A stretch of DNA of 64,000 bases from assembly GCA_009889515.1 (NCBI GenBank), contig WUQR01000068.1:186001-250000 (forward strand), in the 5' to 3' direction. Position numbers and translations under genes: made by a program. This DNA is from Nitrososphaerota archaeon. GTDB taxonomy: Archaea; Thermoproteota; Nitrososphaeria_A; Caldarchaeales; Calditenuaceae. Shown piece after piece: positions 9,317 to 17,485 of the stretch (position 1 is its first letter; every line of letters begins with the position of its first letter). The notes beneath the pieces are model-generated. The model searched no databases. It was not told the origin of the DNA and worked only from the letters and a program-made list of their open reading frames with translations.

Positions 9317-9697
9317 TTATAACAGTCTCAAGTGTCGAGTCATTTTGTCAACTAAGGGTTCGGGTGCCGGTCCGACCGCGAGAGCCGTAATGGTTCCCGG
9401 CTCAACCTGAGTTAAGCCCGCGTCCTCTATCAGGGCTGTTGGTAATCCTTCCTCCTCTACTCTCAGTTTAATTGCTAGGAGTTCTTCTAGGTTTGCAACT
9501 GAAACGACGACTTTTTTCTGCCCACTTTCTAGCCATCTTGCGGCCCACTCGGGTTTGAGCCTTGCGGCTTCGAGATAGGCTGTGAGGGAGGCGTGGGCAA
9601 CTTGGGCTGCCAGTTTTCCGCGGCCAAGCCTCAAATCCCGCCTGACTATGATAACCTGCTTAAACGCCTCACCACTTGGCACTGTCTCTTCTGCCAT
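9317..9697 (-). CDS. pth2: Peptidyl-tRNA hydrolase, archaeal/eukaryal type
   Basis: 126 aa. It releases peptides from stalled peptidyl-tRNA. The Pth2 hallmarks are present: KQVIIVRRDLRLGRGKLAAQVAHAS at the N-terminus with the catalytic Lys/His region, then KKVVVSVANLEEL, and the ending GLTQVEPGTITALAVGPAP with conserved Asp in IEDAGLT. Length matches the family. It begins 8 nt after the shikimate kinase stop, so the two genes form a small operon. Confidence 0.93.
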   Translation of the reverse strand: MAEETVPSGEAFKQVIIVRRDLRLGRGKLAAQVAHASLTAYLEAARLKPEWAARWLESGQKKVVVSVANLEELLAIKLRVEEEGLPTALIEDAGLTQVEPGTITALAVGPAPEPLVDKMTRHLRLL

Positions 9698-9705
9698 ACC
9701 CGTCT

Positions 9706-10554
9706 TTATGAGGGATTGACGACCCTCTTAACCACTATGTTTTTTCCGTGTCTTGATAGTGCGGCTGAGACGGGCTTGATGTATTCTTGGGTGGTTATGG
9801 CTGCTATTGCTGGTCCCGTTCCAGTGACTCCGGCTCCCAGGGCTCCTGCTGACAGTGCGTCTATCATCGGCTGGATTGGCAGGTTTAGGGCCGCCGCGTG
9901 GAGTAGGCCATTGAGTGTCATTGCCTTCCAGTAGTCGCCGCGTTCTGCTATCTTGAACGCCTCCATGACCAAGTCTTTGATAGGTGTTAGGAGCTCCCTC
10001 CGGAATCCTCTGGTGTATGTTCTCTGCTCCGGTATGAGGATTACGGCCGAGAGGCCTTGGTCTACTGACTCGTGCCTAAGTATCTTTCTACCATAGTTGT
10101 CTGTGAGAACTACGCCGCCGAGCATGCATGCGGCCGCGTCGTCGATCGCCCCCGTTATTGATACGCCCGACCTCTGAGAGGCCTCCGCTACTGCTGCGAG
10201 GAATAAATCGTCGTCCACTTTCTCGCCCAGGGCGTCCAGAACTGCTAGGCCCACAGCCACTGCCGCAGAGCTCGAGCTCTTCAAACCAACCGCAATAGGA
10301 ATATCTGACTGGGTTGTGACCCTGAATCCCAAGCCCTTGACCCCTACAAGCTCCGACACAGCCCTAACAACCTCTTTGACGAGCGAGTCGTCGCCGACGG
10401 TGTCCTTGTTAACAAGCACGGTCTCGCCTCCCTCAACCACCTCGACAACTGCCCGCGTGTAGAAGTCTACACCCAACGCTCCGCCAAACCCTGTGGAGAT
10501 TGCATTAATTATTGAGACAGCGCCGTGGGCCTCGCCTACACCTCTCCTAGCCAA
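9706..10554 (-). CDS. aroK: Archaeal shikimate kinase (GHMP family)
   Basis: It phosphorylates shikimate at the 3-hydroxyl. The GHMP fold is shown by GEAHGAVSIINA near the N-terminus, the ATP-loop GLKSSSSAAVAVGLA, and the C-terminal glycine motif GVTGTGPAIAA. It is unrelated to bacterial AroK and typical of archaea. I chose the TTG at 10554 rather than the longer frame to 10608: the family begins at this point, and a TATA element sits about 29 nt upstream, inside the longer frame. It supplies the one shikimate step absent from the aro operon at 53.5-61.8 kb. Confidence 0.9.
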   Translation of the reverse strand: MARRGVGEAHGAVSIINAISTGFGGALGVDFYTRAVVEVVEGGETVLVNKDTVGDDSLVKEVVRAVSELVGVKGLGFRVTTQSDIPIAVGLKSSSSAAVAVGLAVLDALGEKVDDDLFLAAVAEASQRSGVSITGAIDDAAACMLGGVVLTDNYGRKILRHESVDQGLSAVILIPEQRTYTRGFRRELLTPIKDLVMEAFKIAERGDYWKAMTLNGLLHAAALNLPIQPMIDALSAGALGAGVTGTGPAIAAITTQEYIKPVSAALSRHGKNIVVKRVVNPS

Positions 10555-10576
10555 TCCCGGCGTTTCCCTGTCTGGG

Positions 10577-10590
10577 AAAAAATATAAAAA
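10577..10590 (-). promoter_or_regulatory. TATA box of aroK-pth2
   Basis: The minus-strand element TTTTTATATTTTTT is centred about 29 nt before the TTG start at 10554, which predicts leaderless transcription. It lies inside the extended reading frame, which argues against the longer start. Confidence 0.55.
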
Positions 10591-10608
10591 TTGTATATCA
10601 GCTACCAA

Positions 10609-11131
10609 GCCCTAAACACTCTACCACTCCCCGCCATTATGTAGTCTTGGCGCTATTACGTTCCCTATCTCTCCATTCTTAGTGTAGGCAGGGTTGTTTT
10701 AAGGAGTCTATGCATTGACTGGGGCTGCGGCCTCTGCTGCTTTCACATGTCTGAGTTGTGTTGCTGGGGGTTATTTTCGCCTTGGTGCATATTCCTTTAT
10801 ATCTGTGCAGTTTTCAGTGTTTTTGGATGGCTCCGTTGGTCTGTGGGGCTGTCTCCCCGCCAGCCGGTGAATCGATGAAGCTGGTGGCGAGAGATGGCAG
10901 GTTGAGATGGACAGGCATAGGCGGGTCTATATTCTGAAGAGGCTGAGGCCGATGCTGGAGAAGGCAAAGGAACTCCTCATAAAGAGGGAGGATGACACAG
11001 CAATGGTGAAACCCCTACAATTCTAGCCAGTTTAGCTTCCTTGGCTCAAGTTCTGCCTGGTGTGCATCAAGCTTAGTAGCATTGAAGTTATTTATCGATA
11101 CCATTATATGCACATCTTCTATCCCTTTTAG
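10609..11131. other. Intergenic region, mostly without genes
   Basis: This stretch separates the divergent aroK and 51-aa genes. The only coding-like item is a 39-codon frame at 10907-11026 (plus strand) starting MDRHRRVYILKR, rich in Lys, Arg and Glu. It looks like the N-terminal piece of a helical protein and could be a gene remnant. No tRNA-like fold was seen. Confidence 0.3.
11103..11110 (+). promoter_or_regulatory. TATA box of the small-gene/phosphoesterase operon
   Basis: ATTATATG is about 26 nt before the ATG at 11132. That is the spacing expected for a leaderless archaeal transcript starting at that codon, and it is the main reason to believe the small gene. Confidence 0.55.
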
Positions 11132-11287
11132 ATGCTTGAATCATTGAAGAGGCCTATTCACAGGCGTGAAACCCATAAGAGCGTCGAAGGGCTGAGACTT
11201 TCCAATATAGTTGAGAATGTTTCGTTGCGTGAAAAGGTAGAGAAAACTTCTAAACAGGCATTATCACGGAGATACACTATCGCGTAG
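11132..11287 (+). CDS. Small basic protein, 51 aa, unknown function
   Basis: ATG to TAG, starting MLESLKRPIHRRET. It is rich in Lys, Arg, Ser and Glu with no hydrophobic core, and is probably helical or partly disordered. A TATA box sits at leaderless distance, and the stop is 7 nt before the start of the metallophosphoesterase gene, so it would be the first gene of a three-gene operon. An antitoxin-like or nucleic-acid-binding role is possible but unsupported by homology I can see. Confidence 0.5.
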   Translation: MLESLKRPIHRRETHKSVEGLRLSNIVENVSLREKVEKTSKQALSRRYTIA

Positions 11288-11294
11288 GGATCTG

Positions 11295-12797
11295 ATGTGG
11301 CTTGAGAGCTGTAATGAGTGCATGCCTAACATAGTTCAAATACCACATACGGGTACTTTAAAGATACTGGCCTTCTCCGACTACAGGATACATGAAATCG
11401 AGGAACTCTTCCACCTTCTAAGACGGCTTAATGAGAAGCCGGACTTGATAATATATGCTGGAGACGATGTAGATAGATTTGCCCCCCTGCCTAAAGAACT
11501 AGCGTCATTCTACTTTAGTGATGAAGAACTCGAGGTTGCGGGGATCTCGGATGGTAGAAGTGTATGGACGAGTGCCGAAAACGGTTTTGCCCTACGGTTA
11601 CCCGCGGAGGGTGCGGATGAGAGTGTCGCTAGGAGTAGAATCCTAAAAGTTATGGAGTTTATCGAGAGGCTTTACAGGAAGCGCTCCGAGACCAAGATTC
11701 TACAGGAGGACCATCTCAAGGAACTGCTCTCAGAATATCCAACATTTCAAATCAGACGCAATATTTCTGAGTTAACGCAGATCCATGGGGACCATATAGA
11801 CGTTATAGACTGCAATACGGGAAATATCGTACTCAGCTTCCACGAGTCAGATTCAGAGGGTCTTAATCCTTGCTACCGTTCGTGGTACTTTGACCTTTAT
11901 CTAATGATTGAGAAGTACGGCCCCTCATCCATTAACATCAAAATGATACATAAAGACGGTAGGTTTGCTTACTTTTATATCTCGTGGTGGAAGGATAACA
12001 ATCTATTCGAAGAACTGGCGAGTTATGCGAAATATGGACTTGTAGCTGTGATAGGCAACGACGATAGGTCTCCTGACAGATTAAGGATTCATGGCAGAAA
12101 TGTCTACGAGGCGCATAACACATGGATCAGTTTAGGCCCACTCCTCATCATCGGGGTTGAAGGGTCTACGTGCGGCATGGGATCATCTGGTAATTATAGT
12201 GAAGGGAGTGTGAGGTTGAGGCTTGAGCTTGCCCGCGAACTTTCAGAAGTTGAAAGCAAGAAGCTCCTGATAGTTTCGCACTCTCCTCCGAGGGGAGTTC
12301 TGGATAGGGCGCTGCGCTTCGGCGACGAACCTATCGGCAGTCTAGCTCTCAGGGACTTTCTGGAGGAGTACGATAACGTCTCGCTGGTGATCTGCGGCCA
12401 CGTCCATCGCTGCGGCGGGAGACATGAGAGAGTAAACTCAACGGTTGTTGTCAACGCGGGCTCACATGACGACCCATTCAGTAGGGCGAACGTTGCGTGG
12501 ATAACCCTGAATCAAGACGGCCATGTGGAGGATGTGAGGTGGTTTAAGACCCCATCGCTCCTAGAGACGATTTTAACGAGGTATGAGGGTGAGGAGAGGT
12601 ACAGACTCCTTAAGGAAAAAGCCGAATTTTCCGACCAGGAGGCCGTTCTATTCGTAAGCGCCTATAATAGATTTGGTGACAAGCTCTTCGAGGACCTCGA
12701 TAGCCTGGCCCACATCAAGTTTAACTATGGTTTCACGTGGGATAACATGTTCCGCCTTTACGAGCGCGGCGTTACTTCCGTTGAGTCGATAACCTAG
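11295..12797 (+). CDS. Divergent calcineurin-like metallophosphoesterase with large insert
   Basis: 500 aa. The phosphoesterase blocks are present in order: LAFSDYR (motif I), IIYAGDDVDRF (II), VAVIGNDDRSPD (III), LLIVSHSPPRG (IV) and VICGHVHRCGG (V), ending with VVNAGSHDDP. Two ligand positions deviate: the usual D-x-H is D-Y-R, and GNHD reads GNDD. About 190 residues lie between motifs II and III, far more than in small YfcE-type enzymes, and a helical tail of about 100 residues follows the core. Substrate unknown; a nuclease or nucleotide phosphatase is plausible. It is followed 18 nt later by an RNase H-fold gene, which suggests a shared nucleic-acid role. Confidence 0.8.
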   Translation: MWLESCNECMPNIVQIPHTGTLKILAFSDYRIHEIEELFHLLRRLNEKPDLIIYAGDDVDRFAPLPKELASFYFSDEELEVAGISDGRSVWTSAENGFALRLPAEGADESVARSRILKVMEFIERLYRKRSETKILQEDHLKELLSEYPTFQIRRNISELTQIHGDHIDVIDCNTGNIVLSFHESDSEGLNPCYRSWYFDLYLMIEKYGPSSINIKMIHKDGRFAYFYISWWKDNNLFEELASYAKYGLVAVIGNDDRSPDRLRIHGRNVYEAHNTWISLGPLLIIGVEGSTCGMGSSGNYSEGSVRLRLELARELSEVESKKLLIVSHSPPRGVLDRALRFGDEPIGSLALRDFLEEYDNVSLVICGHVHRCGGRHERVNSTVVVNAGSHDDPFSRANVAWITLNQDGHVEDVRWFKTPSLLETILTRYEGEERYRLLKEKAEFSDQEAVLFVSAYNRFGDKLFEDLDSLAHIKFNYGFTWDNMFRLYERGVTSVESIT

Positions 12798-12815
12798 TCG
12801 GTCTTCAGAGAGGCC

Positions 12816-13649
12816 TTGGATGAGAGCCGCGGAATAGATAAGCTACATCTAAGGAATGCTTACGTGCGGGTCTTAAGGGAGCGGGAAGGCGGTAATATAC
12901 GCCTGCTCAACTCCGTGCCCATTCCTCCCGCAGATCAGGTGGTTGTCTTCGACACAGAGTACTTGACCGACTCTGGAAGAGCGGAGGGTGTTCTTTACGG
13001 ATTCTTGGACCTAGAGACCGGCGAGCTCAGGCAGTTCTGGTTCGACGAGAGGAGTGAGGCTCAGAAATACCTAGACACCAAATGTGATAAGGTCTTCGTC
13101 TTTTGGGGTGGCGCGGACAGAAAAATACTGCACGAGGAGCTTAAAATCCAAGCGCAAACGCTCAATTTGTTGGCACGCGTTCAAACGAGCCTCATCGCTC
13201 CAATATCCTCAACAGAGCTCCGCGAGGTTCACGACATACTATACGGCTCTTTAAAGGAAGAGAAGTTCTGGAAACACTCGTTCTATGAGATGGATGGAAT
13301 ACTGAAAGGGGCACTATGCAGAAGGATTCTAAAAAATCCGGGCGATGTGGAGGCCCGCAGAAAGCTTGCTGATGTAAATAAGGCCGACATACTTGCATTA
13401 CAGCATGTAATGGAGAAGATTGTGCAGTTGCAGATTGGTGCCCAGCTCTCCCCCCACTCTCCGGCTAGAGCGGGGGAGCAGGCTCCGCAAATACCTGAAC
13501 ATCCCATAGTGACTAAAGATAGGTTCAGTGAGATAATTCATTCACTAATGGATAAGAGGAGAAGACTGCATAAAAAGGGAGGACCCAAATCACAGAGTCG
13601 CAAAAGAAAGCGTATGCGGCGCCGCCTCAGGGTTAATTGGCGAGGCTAA
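12816..13649 (+). CDS. RNase H-fold DEDD-type exonuclease-like protein (YprB/RNase_H_2-like)
   Basis: 277 aa from a TTG start. Motif I is VVVFDTEYLTD (D-x-E), a WGGADRKIL segment fits motif II, and NKADILALQHVMEKI fits the motif III region with N-x-x-D. The C-terminus is a strongly basic tail of about 30 residues (KSQSRKRKRMRRRLR), suitable for nucleic-acid binding. It is the third gene of the operon behind the phosphoesterase. Activity is inferred from the fold only. Confidence 0.65.
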   Translation: MDESRGIDKLHLRNAYVRVLREREGGNIRLLNSVPIPPADQVVVFDTEYLTDSGRAEGVLYGFLDLETGELRQFWFDERSEAQKYLDTKCDKVFVFWGGADRKILHEELKIQAQTLNLLARVQTSLIAPISSTELREVHDILYGSLKEEKFWKHSFYEMDGILKGALCRRILKNPGDVEARRKLADVNKADILALQHVMEKIVQLQIGAQLSPHSPARAGEQAPQIPEHPIVTKDRFSEIIHSLMDKRRRLHKKGGPKSQSRKRKRMRRRLRVNWRG

Positions 13650-13743
13650 GAGTTCTTGAGGTTGACGAACCTATTTTACATTGAAAGGACTAGAATCGCA
13701 GCCTATCAAGAAAGTGGTATTGGGAAAGAAGAGATGAAGGGTC

Positions 13744-14193
13744 TCACCCTCTGGAGTGGTCACTACTTTTAGCCCTCTTTTTCCCGCTAATCTTCTCTAC
13801 TTCTTTAGCCTTCTTGTAGAGACGGCCACCCGGAAGCCAGTCTTCAAATGTTTGGCGCTCATATTTCCATATGCGCCTAGTAACGCCAAGGCTTTGGAGA
13901 ATCTTCCAGACGTCTTCCCTCACTCTATCGTCACAATATACGCACATTACGAGAGCCCCTTTGGCAAAGGGAGCAGGCTCCTTATTGTATTTCACCGAGT
14001 GGATCCTACCCTCTTCAACATAGCGATCTAGTTTTCTGGCGAGCTCCTCTAAGTACGCTCTATTTCGGCTGAAAATCAGCCATTTACCGAAATGTTGAAG
14101 ATACTCCTTGATGTCTATCCCCTCAGCTTTTGGGCGCTGAGGTTTTGATGGACGAATCCAAACCCAATAATTGTCAGGATCATCTATTATCAT
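13744..14193 (-). CDS. Small protein, tentatively DUF1917/BLES03-like
   Basis: 149 aa. It shows FGKWLIFSRN, a helical region, then GALVMCVYCDDRVREDVWKILQSLGV and a KYERQTFEDWLPGGRLY ending. The order 'GKW-[LI]-hF ... hhCVYxDD ... LGhxxxIxxKxxxxT' resembles DUF1917 proteins as I remember them; their function is not established. It is convergent with the exonuclease gene at 12.8-13.6 kb and is downstream of another exonuclease gene on its own strand. The lysine/arginine-rich tail adds little information. Confidence 0.5.
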   Translation of the reverse strand: MIIDDPDNYWVWIRPSKPQRPKAEGIDIKEYLQHFGKWLIFSRNRAYLEELARKLDRYVEEGRIHSVKYNKEPAPFAKGALVMCVYCDDRVREDVWKILQSLGVTRRIWKYERQTFEDWLPGGRLYKKAKEVEKISGKKRAKSSDHSRG

Positions 14194-14235
14194 CTATCAG
14201 CACACTTTCTGGCTTCTTCTCTATATATCACTTAA

Positions 14236-14853
14236 TCAGCCCCTCCTAAGCCTGAATACACCCACACTATTGTAATATATCAGCAACCATAAAGATTTTA
14301 ATAAATCGCTTAGATTATGTCCGATAATCTTACCCAAGTATTCTTCCTTTCCCTCCCTGAGGTACTTTTTCCATAACCACGGAACTTTCTTTGACGGAAT
14401 ACGTTCTAAGCCAAGATACTTCTTTGAGACTATTATAAGCTCATCAAGTTTGGGCCATTTTTCGCTCCTCTTTTCAGCTAATCCCTTCACCGGCCGGAAA
14501 AGGTCTTCCCCTCTCAATTCTATATGTAGCTTTTTGCTCAGGAATTTCTTCTCGAACTGCATGTTATACGCGTAGAACGGCCTATTCAATCCGCGGATGA
14601 CTGAGCTGATGTGTGAGTAGAAGTGCTGTGGGCTCTCGGAAGTCCTTTGAATAATTATCAACCTATCCCCACTCACATAGCCGAGTGTTATTATCTCGTC
14701 CATGCTCACATCGCGTCCTGTTGTTTCTATGTCTATCAGGGTCCCCCTTAACATTTTTACTGGTAGCTTGAACGATAGAGTTTTAAATGGTCTTCTACTG
14801 CCCATGACTAGCGCCTCTTTACCTAAGTTGATAGTTATAATATTTTCACGCAC
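14236..14853 (-). CDS. Predicted 3'-5' exonuclease, RNase H fold (DEDD)
   Basis: 205 aa from GTG at 14853; an in-frame ATG (MGSRRPF) 16 codons in is an alternative. Motif I is LIDIETTGRD (D-x-E), motif II AYNMQFEKKFL, and motif III IGHNLSDLLKSLWLL with H-N-x-x-D. That is a complete set of DEDD-type residues. It resembles YprB-like RNase_H_2 proteins that stand alone in archaea. It is separate from, but only 0.6 kb from, the other RNase H-fold gene. The region is AT-richer than the housekeeping genes. Confidence 0.65.
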   Translation of the reverse strand: MRENIITINLGKEALVMGSRRPFKTLSFKLPVKMLRGTLIDIETTGRDVSMDEIITLGYVSGDRLIIIQRTSESPQHFYSHISSVIRGLNRPFYAYNMQFEKKFLSKKLHIELRGEDLFRPVKGLAEKRSEKWPKLDELIIVSKKYLGLERIPSKKVPWLWKKYLREGKEEYLGKIIGHNLSDLLKSLWLLIYYNSVGVFRLRRG

Positions 14854-15024
14854 CCTACCGTTATTAAATACACGCGAAAGGAGGAATAGGCATTAGAATA
14901 ATTGAGGCTAAGCGCTGTTTTGACCAACTTTTTAAGATCCGACTACTTTCTCTCCATTATCCCCTATCGTCCCGAGAGGTGGTTATGCGGTGGGATTTAG
15001 AAGAGTGTTTTATGGCCTCAGTTT

Positions 15025-15683
15025 TTAACTGCCTCCCTCGTTATTGGGTCCTCTATCCAATAGTATCCTTCCTTCCCCTCCACTATTCATTGCCGATGTT
15101 AGATTTTTTAGGATATCGTTTAGAACCTTGCTGTTTATGTTGAGCTCCCTTTTAATATCACTCCACCTCGCACCTGTTCTAACGATTCTTAACACCTTTA
15201 CGTAGAGTTCTCTCCTCCTATTTTTGAGGAAGTGGTCTAGCTCAGTTTGAATGATCTTTGAGCCCTCCCTCACGGTCTCCCTTAAGGCCTCATCATGCGG
15301 GAGCCTCCTCTCGCACCTGAAGTTCCCATAATATGTCAGCCACCCATTATCCTATCCTTCACGCGCTGGAAAGCCTCGTCCAAGACCCTGCCCCATCTTA
15401 TCTGCAGGAACTTCAGGTTGAGTGTCAGCTCATCCAGTTTCAGCCCCAACCCAGCGAGAAGCCTTTTTGAAGCATCTTCAAAACTCCTCGCTCCGAGAAG
15501 ATTAACATATATCCCCCTGTTCTCTTTCGCGAACGTCTTTATCAGGCTCGTCTTCCCAGTCATCCTCTTGCCCAGCACCGCGACCCAAAGCCCTGAGCCC
15601 GTTAAGCGCGAAAGCTCCCGATACTCCGCAACCCTGTCATACAGGTCTTTGAGCGATTCTTTAGGCCTTAGATCAAAGAGCAA
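15025..15683 (-). pseudogene. Archaeal-type ATPase (PF01637-like), internally deleted
   Basis: The N-terminal part (TTG at 15683, starting MLFDLRPKE, the usual beginning of this family) runs through the Walker A motif GKRMTGKTS and stops after 115 codons. In another frame the sequence then continues at once with GWLTYYGNF, a conserved block normally found much later in these ATPases, and ends with a winged-helix-like C-terminus. The Walker B/sensor section of the usual roughly 350-aa protein is missing, and there is a frame change at the junction near 15335. This is a deletion derivative, not a working gene. The C-terminal 82-codon frame at 15025-15273 is the remaining tail. Confidence 0.75.
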
Positions 15684-15684
15684 A

Positions 15685-15714
15685 GTTACCTACGTAACCG
15701 GTTACCTACGTAAC
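15685..15714. repeat. Duplicated near-palindrome GTTACCTACGTAAC
   Basis: Two identical 14-mers (15685-15698 and 15701-15714) are separated by CG, one base upstream of the TTG start of the ATPase pseudogene. Each has GTTAC/GTAAC arms around the TACGTA core. The position suggests a protein-binding operator, possibly autoregulatory. Confidence 0.6.
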
Positions 15715-15720
15715 TATTAA

Positions 15721-16189
15721 TCCTTTCCAACGTTTTAATCCCTTAACTTTTAGGCTAAATAAGGTGGGGGTTGCGGCTTTAAAAACCGAACGTACGTGCA
15801 GCCATATGTCCCAGTGCGCGGCCCCTATGCGGATACGCCACAATCACTACCAGCAGAGCAGGTACATGACCCCAGTCAGCATACCGAAGGAGAAGGTCAG
15901 CCCACGATCGCTAGTACTTGGCAACTCACTCCACTGCCTTCCGCGAAACAAGAGGTGAGACGAGGAGCCAAAACGAATCCGGAAAAGCTGGCCAGAATGG
16001 ATCTGATACTGAGTCAAATACTCCCGCTCAAGATTTTTCCGAGACTCATTTCTCAGACCTATGCGCATAATGTTTCATAATACTCTTTAATCAACCTCTT
16101 CTGCTTTGATTAGACTTGCATCTTTACTCACATCACGGTCGCGGTGGATTTCAGCATCAGCAATAATGCTTTCTATCACCTAGAGATTA
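15721..16189. other. Intergenic region with one possible short ORF
   Basis: No convincing gene. Overlapping frames on both strands are composition artefacts. A 30-codon minus-strand frame (GTG at 16179 to TAA at 16087) reads VIESIIADAEIHRDRD and starts 10 nt after the DUF58 stop. It may be a short tail gene or a remnant. Confidence 0.3.
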
Positions 16190-17485
16190 TTAAGAAAAGA
16201 CTCTAATTTGGAGAGGATGGGGACTACCTATCACAACCTCTGCACCCGTCCTCTTGATCGCGTTGAGTACTTTCTCGAGTGATGTGTAGATTATGTAGGC
16301 CTCCTCCAAGCTCCTTGAGTCGCGCCAGGGCTTCGCTGGCGTTCGGATCAATAGCCTGTGACCTTTAACCCTCGCCTCCCACACCAACTCTAACAGGTCT
16401 GAAGTATCGTATAGTACGTGGCCTATGTAGATGAGGTCTAGAGCTGGACCCGGCCTTCTAATCGCGAGCCTCAGCCGTTTGCCCAGTTGTTGTCTCCTCC
16501 TCGCGGCTAGGATCCTGGCAATCCCTCTCCTCCTCGTCCTCTCTAGGACTGCTACCAGCTCCCCCGACGGCTGGGGCTCTAGGAGTTCGTATATGCCCCC
16601 CATCTCCGCCTCCACCCTCTCCAACACATGTGCGAGCGCGGTTTCCAGTGTTTCCCTGGGCCCCAGCCCATCCAGATAAAGCTCCGAGCCTTCACCAGAC
16701 TTGATCATCAAGCTAATCGGGGCTCCGGTTGAGGCTGCTCCGACAACGCTTGAGAGGAAGATCGCGGCTAGCTCATCCGCAGTAATGGGTCCCGGAGCCC
16801 TCTCATCATAGACTATGAGGAATGAGGACGATATTTCTTCTAGATACTCTTTCACCATGAGCTTTGAGTGGCGGGCGGTCGCCTTCCACTCCACCAGCCT
16901 TAACGAGTCTCCAGGGATATACTCTCTTATACCATAGTACTCGTCTCCCCAGCCTGTCCTCCTCCCGGGGGCTATACCTTGCCAAGCCAAGCCTGTCCCC
17001 AGCATCCTCGCTATTTCCAGAATCCAAGGAAACACTCTCGGATAGGCCTTAACCTCTATCCTCACGGGGAGGCTCGCGCTGGCTTTCATCAGGCGCAGCC
17101 TTCCCTCGACCTTGGCCCTCAGACTCTCCAGCACGTATACCCCGCTGAGCTGAGGTTTGACTTCGACCACTATGAGGCTTTTTGAGGGGAGATATGAGGC
17201 GGAATACCAATCCCCACCCTCCAGCTCCATCTCGACTGGGCCCAGGGCCTCTATCTCAATGGTCCTTGATTCTCCTGTCTGGACCCTTAGACTGATCGCG
17301 GAGGGGTTCAGGTATGTCTCTAAGAGCCTCCTAGACCTTAACAGGGCTGAGACCGTGTCTAGGGCCATGGCTGTAAGGAGGGCGGCGGTAACGGCTGCTA
17401 GCGTGGGATCCCAGAACAGGACTGAGAGCATGGCCGTGGCCGCCGCGGCCGCTACCAGCCTTGCCCCGCGCTGGGTGGGCCTCAA
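16190..17485 (-). CDS. DUF58-domain membrane-anchored protein
   Basis: 431 aa. Two N-terminal hydrophobic segments (about residues 10-45) anchor it. The DUF58 signature EYYGIREYIPGDSLRLVEWKATAR lies near residue 190, followed by KLMVKEYLEE and a von Willebrand A-like region. DUF58 proteins work with MoxR ATPases in assembling or activating surface or metal-dependent complexes. It is the last gene of a six-gene operon; it overlaps moxR by 4 nt. Confidence 0.88.
   Translation of the reverse strand: MRPTQRGARLVAAAAATAMLSVLFWDPTLAAVTAALLTAMALDTVSALLRSRRLLETYLNPSAISLRVQTGESRTIEIEALGPVEMELEGGDWYSASYLPSKSLIVVEVKPQLSGVYVLESLRAKVEGRLRLMKASASLPVRIEVKAYPRVFPWILEIARMLGTGLAWQGIAPGRRTGWGDEYYGIREYIPGDSLRLVEWKATARHSKLMVKEYLEEISSSFLIVYDERAPGPITADELAAIFLSSVVGAASTGAPISLMIKSGEGSELYLDGLGPRETLETALAHVLERVEAEMGGIYELLEPQPSGELVAVLERTRRRGIARILAARRRQQLGKRLRLAIRRPGPALDLIYIGHVLYDTSDLLELVWEARVKGHRLLIRTPAKPWRDSRSLEEAYIIYTSLEKVLNAIKRTGAEVVIGSPHPLQIRVFS

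Noticed and set aside
10875-10937. Short frame MKLVARDGRLRW
   Set aside because: 20 codons only, no promoter at the proper distance and no neighbour suggesting a role.
15796-16080. 94-codon plus-strand frame and the opposing 73-codon frame
   Set aside because: Both have atypical composition, no promoter and no ribosome site, and overlap each other.
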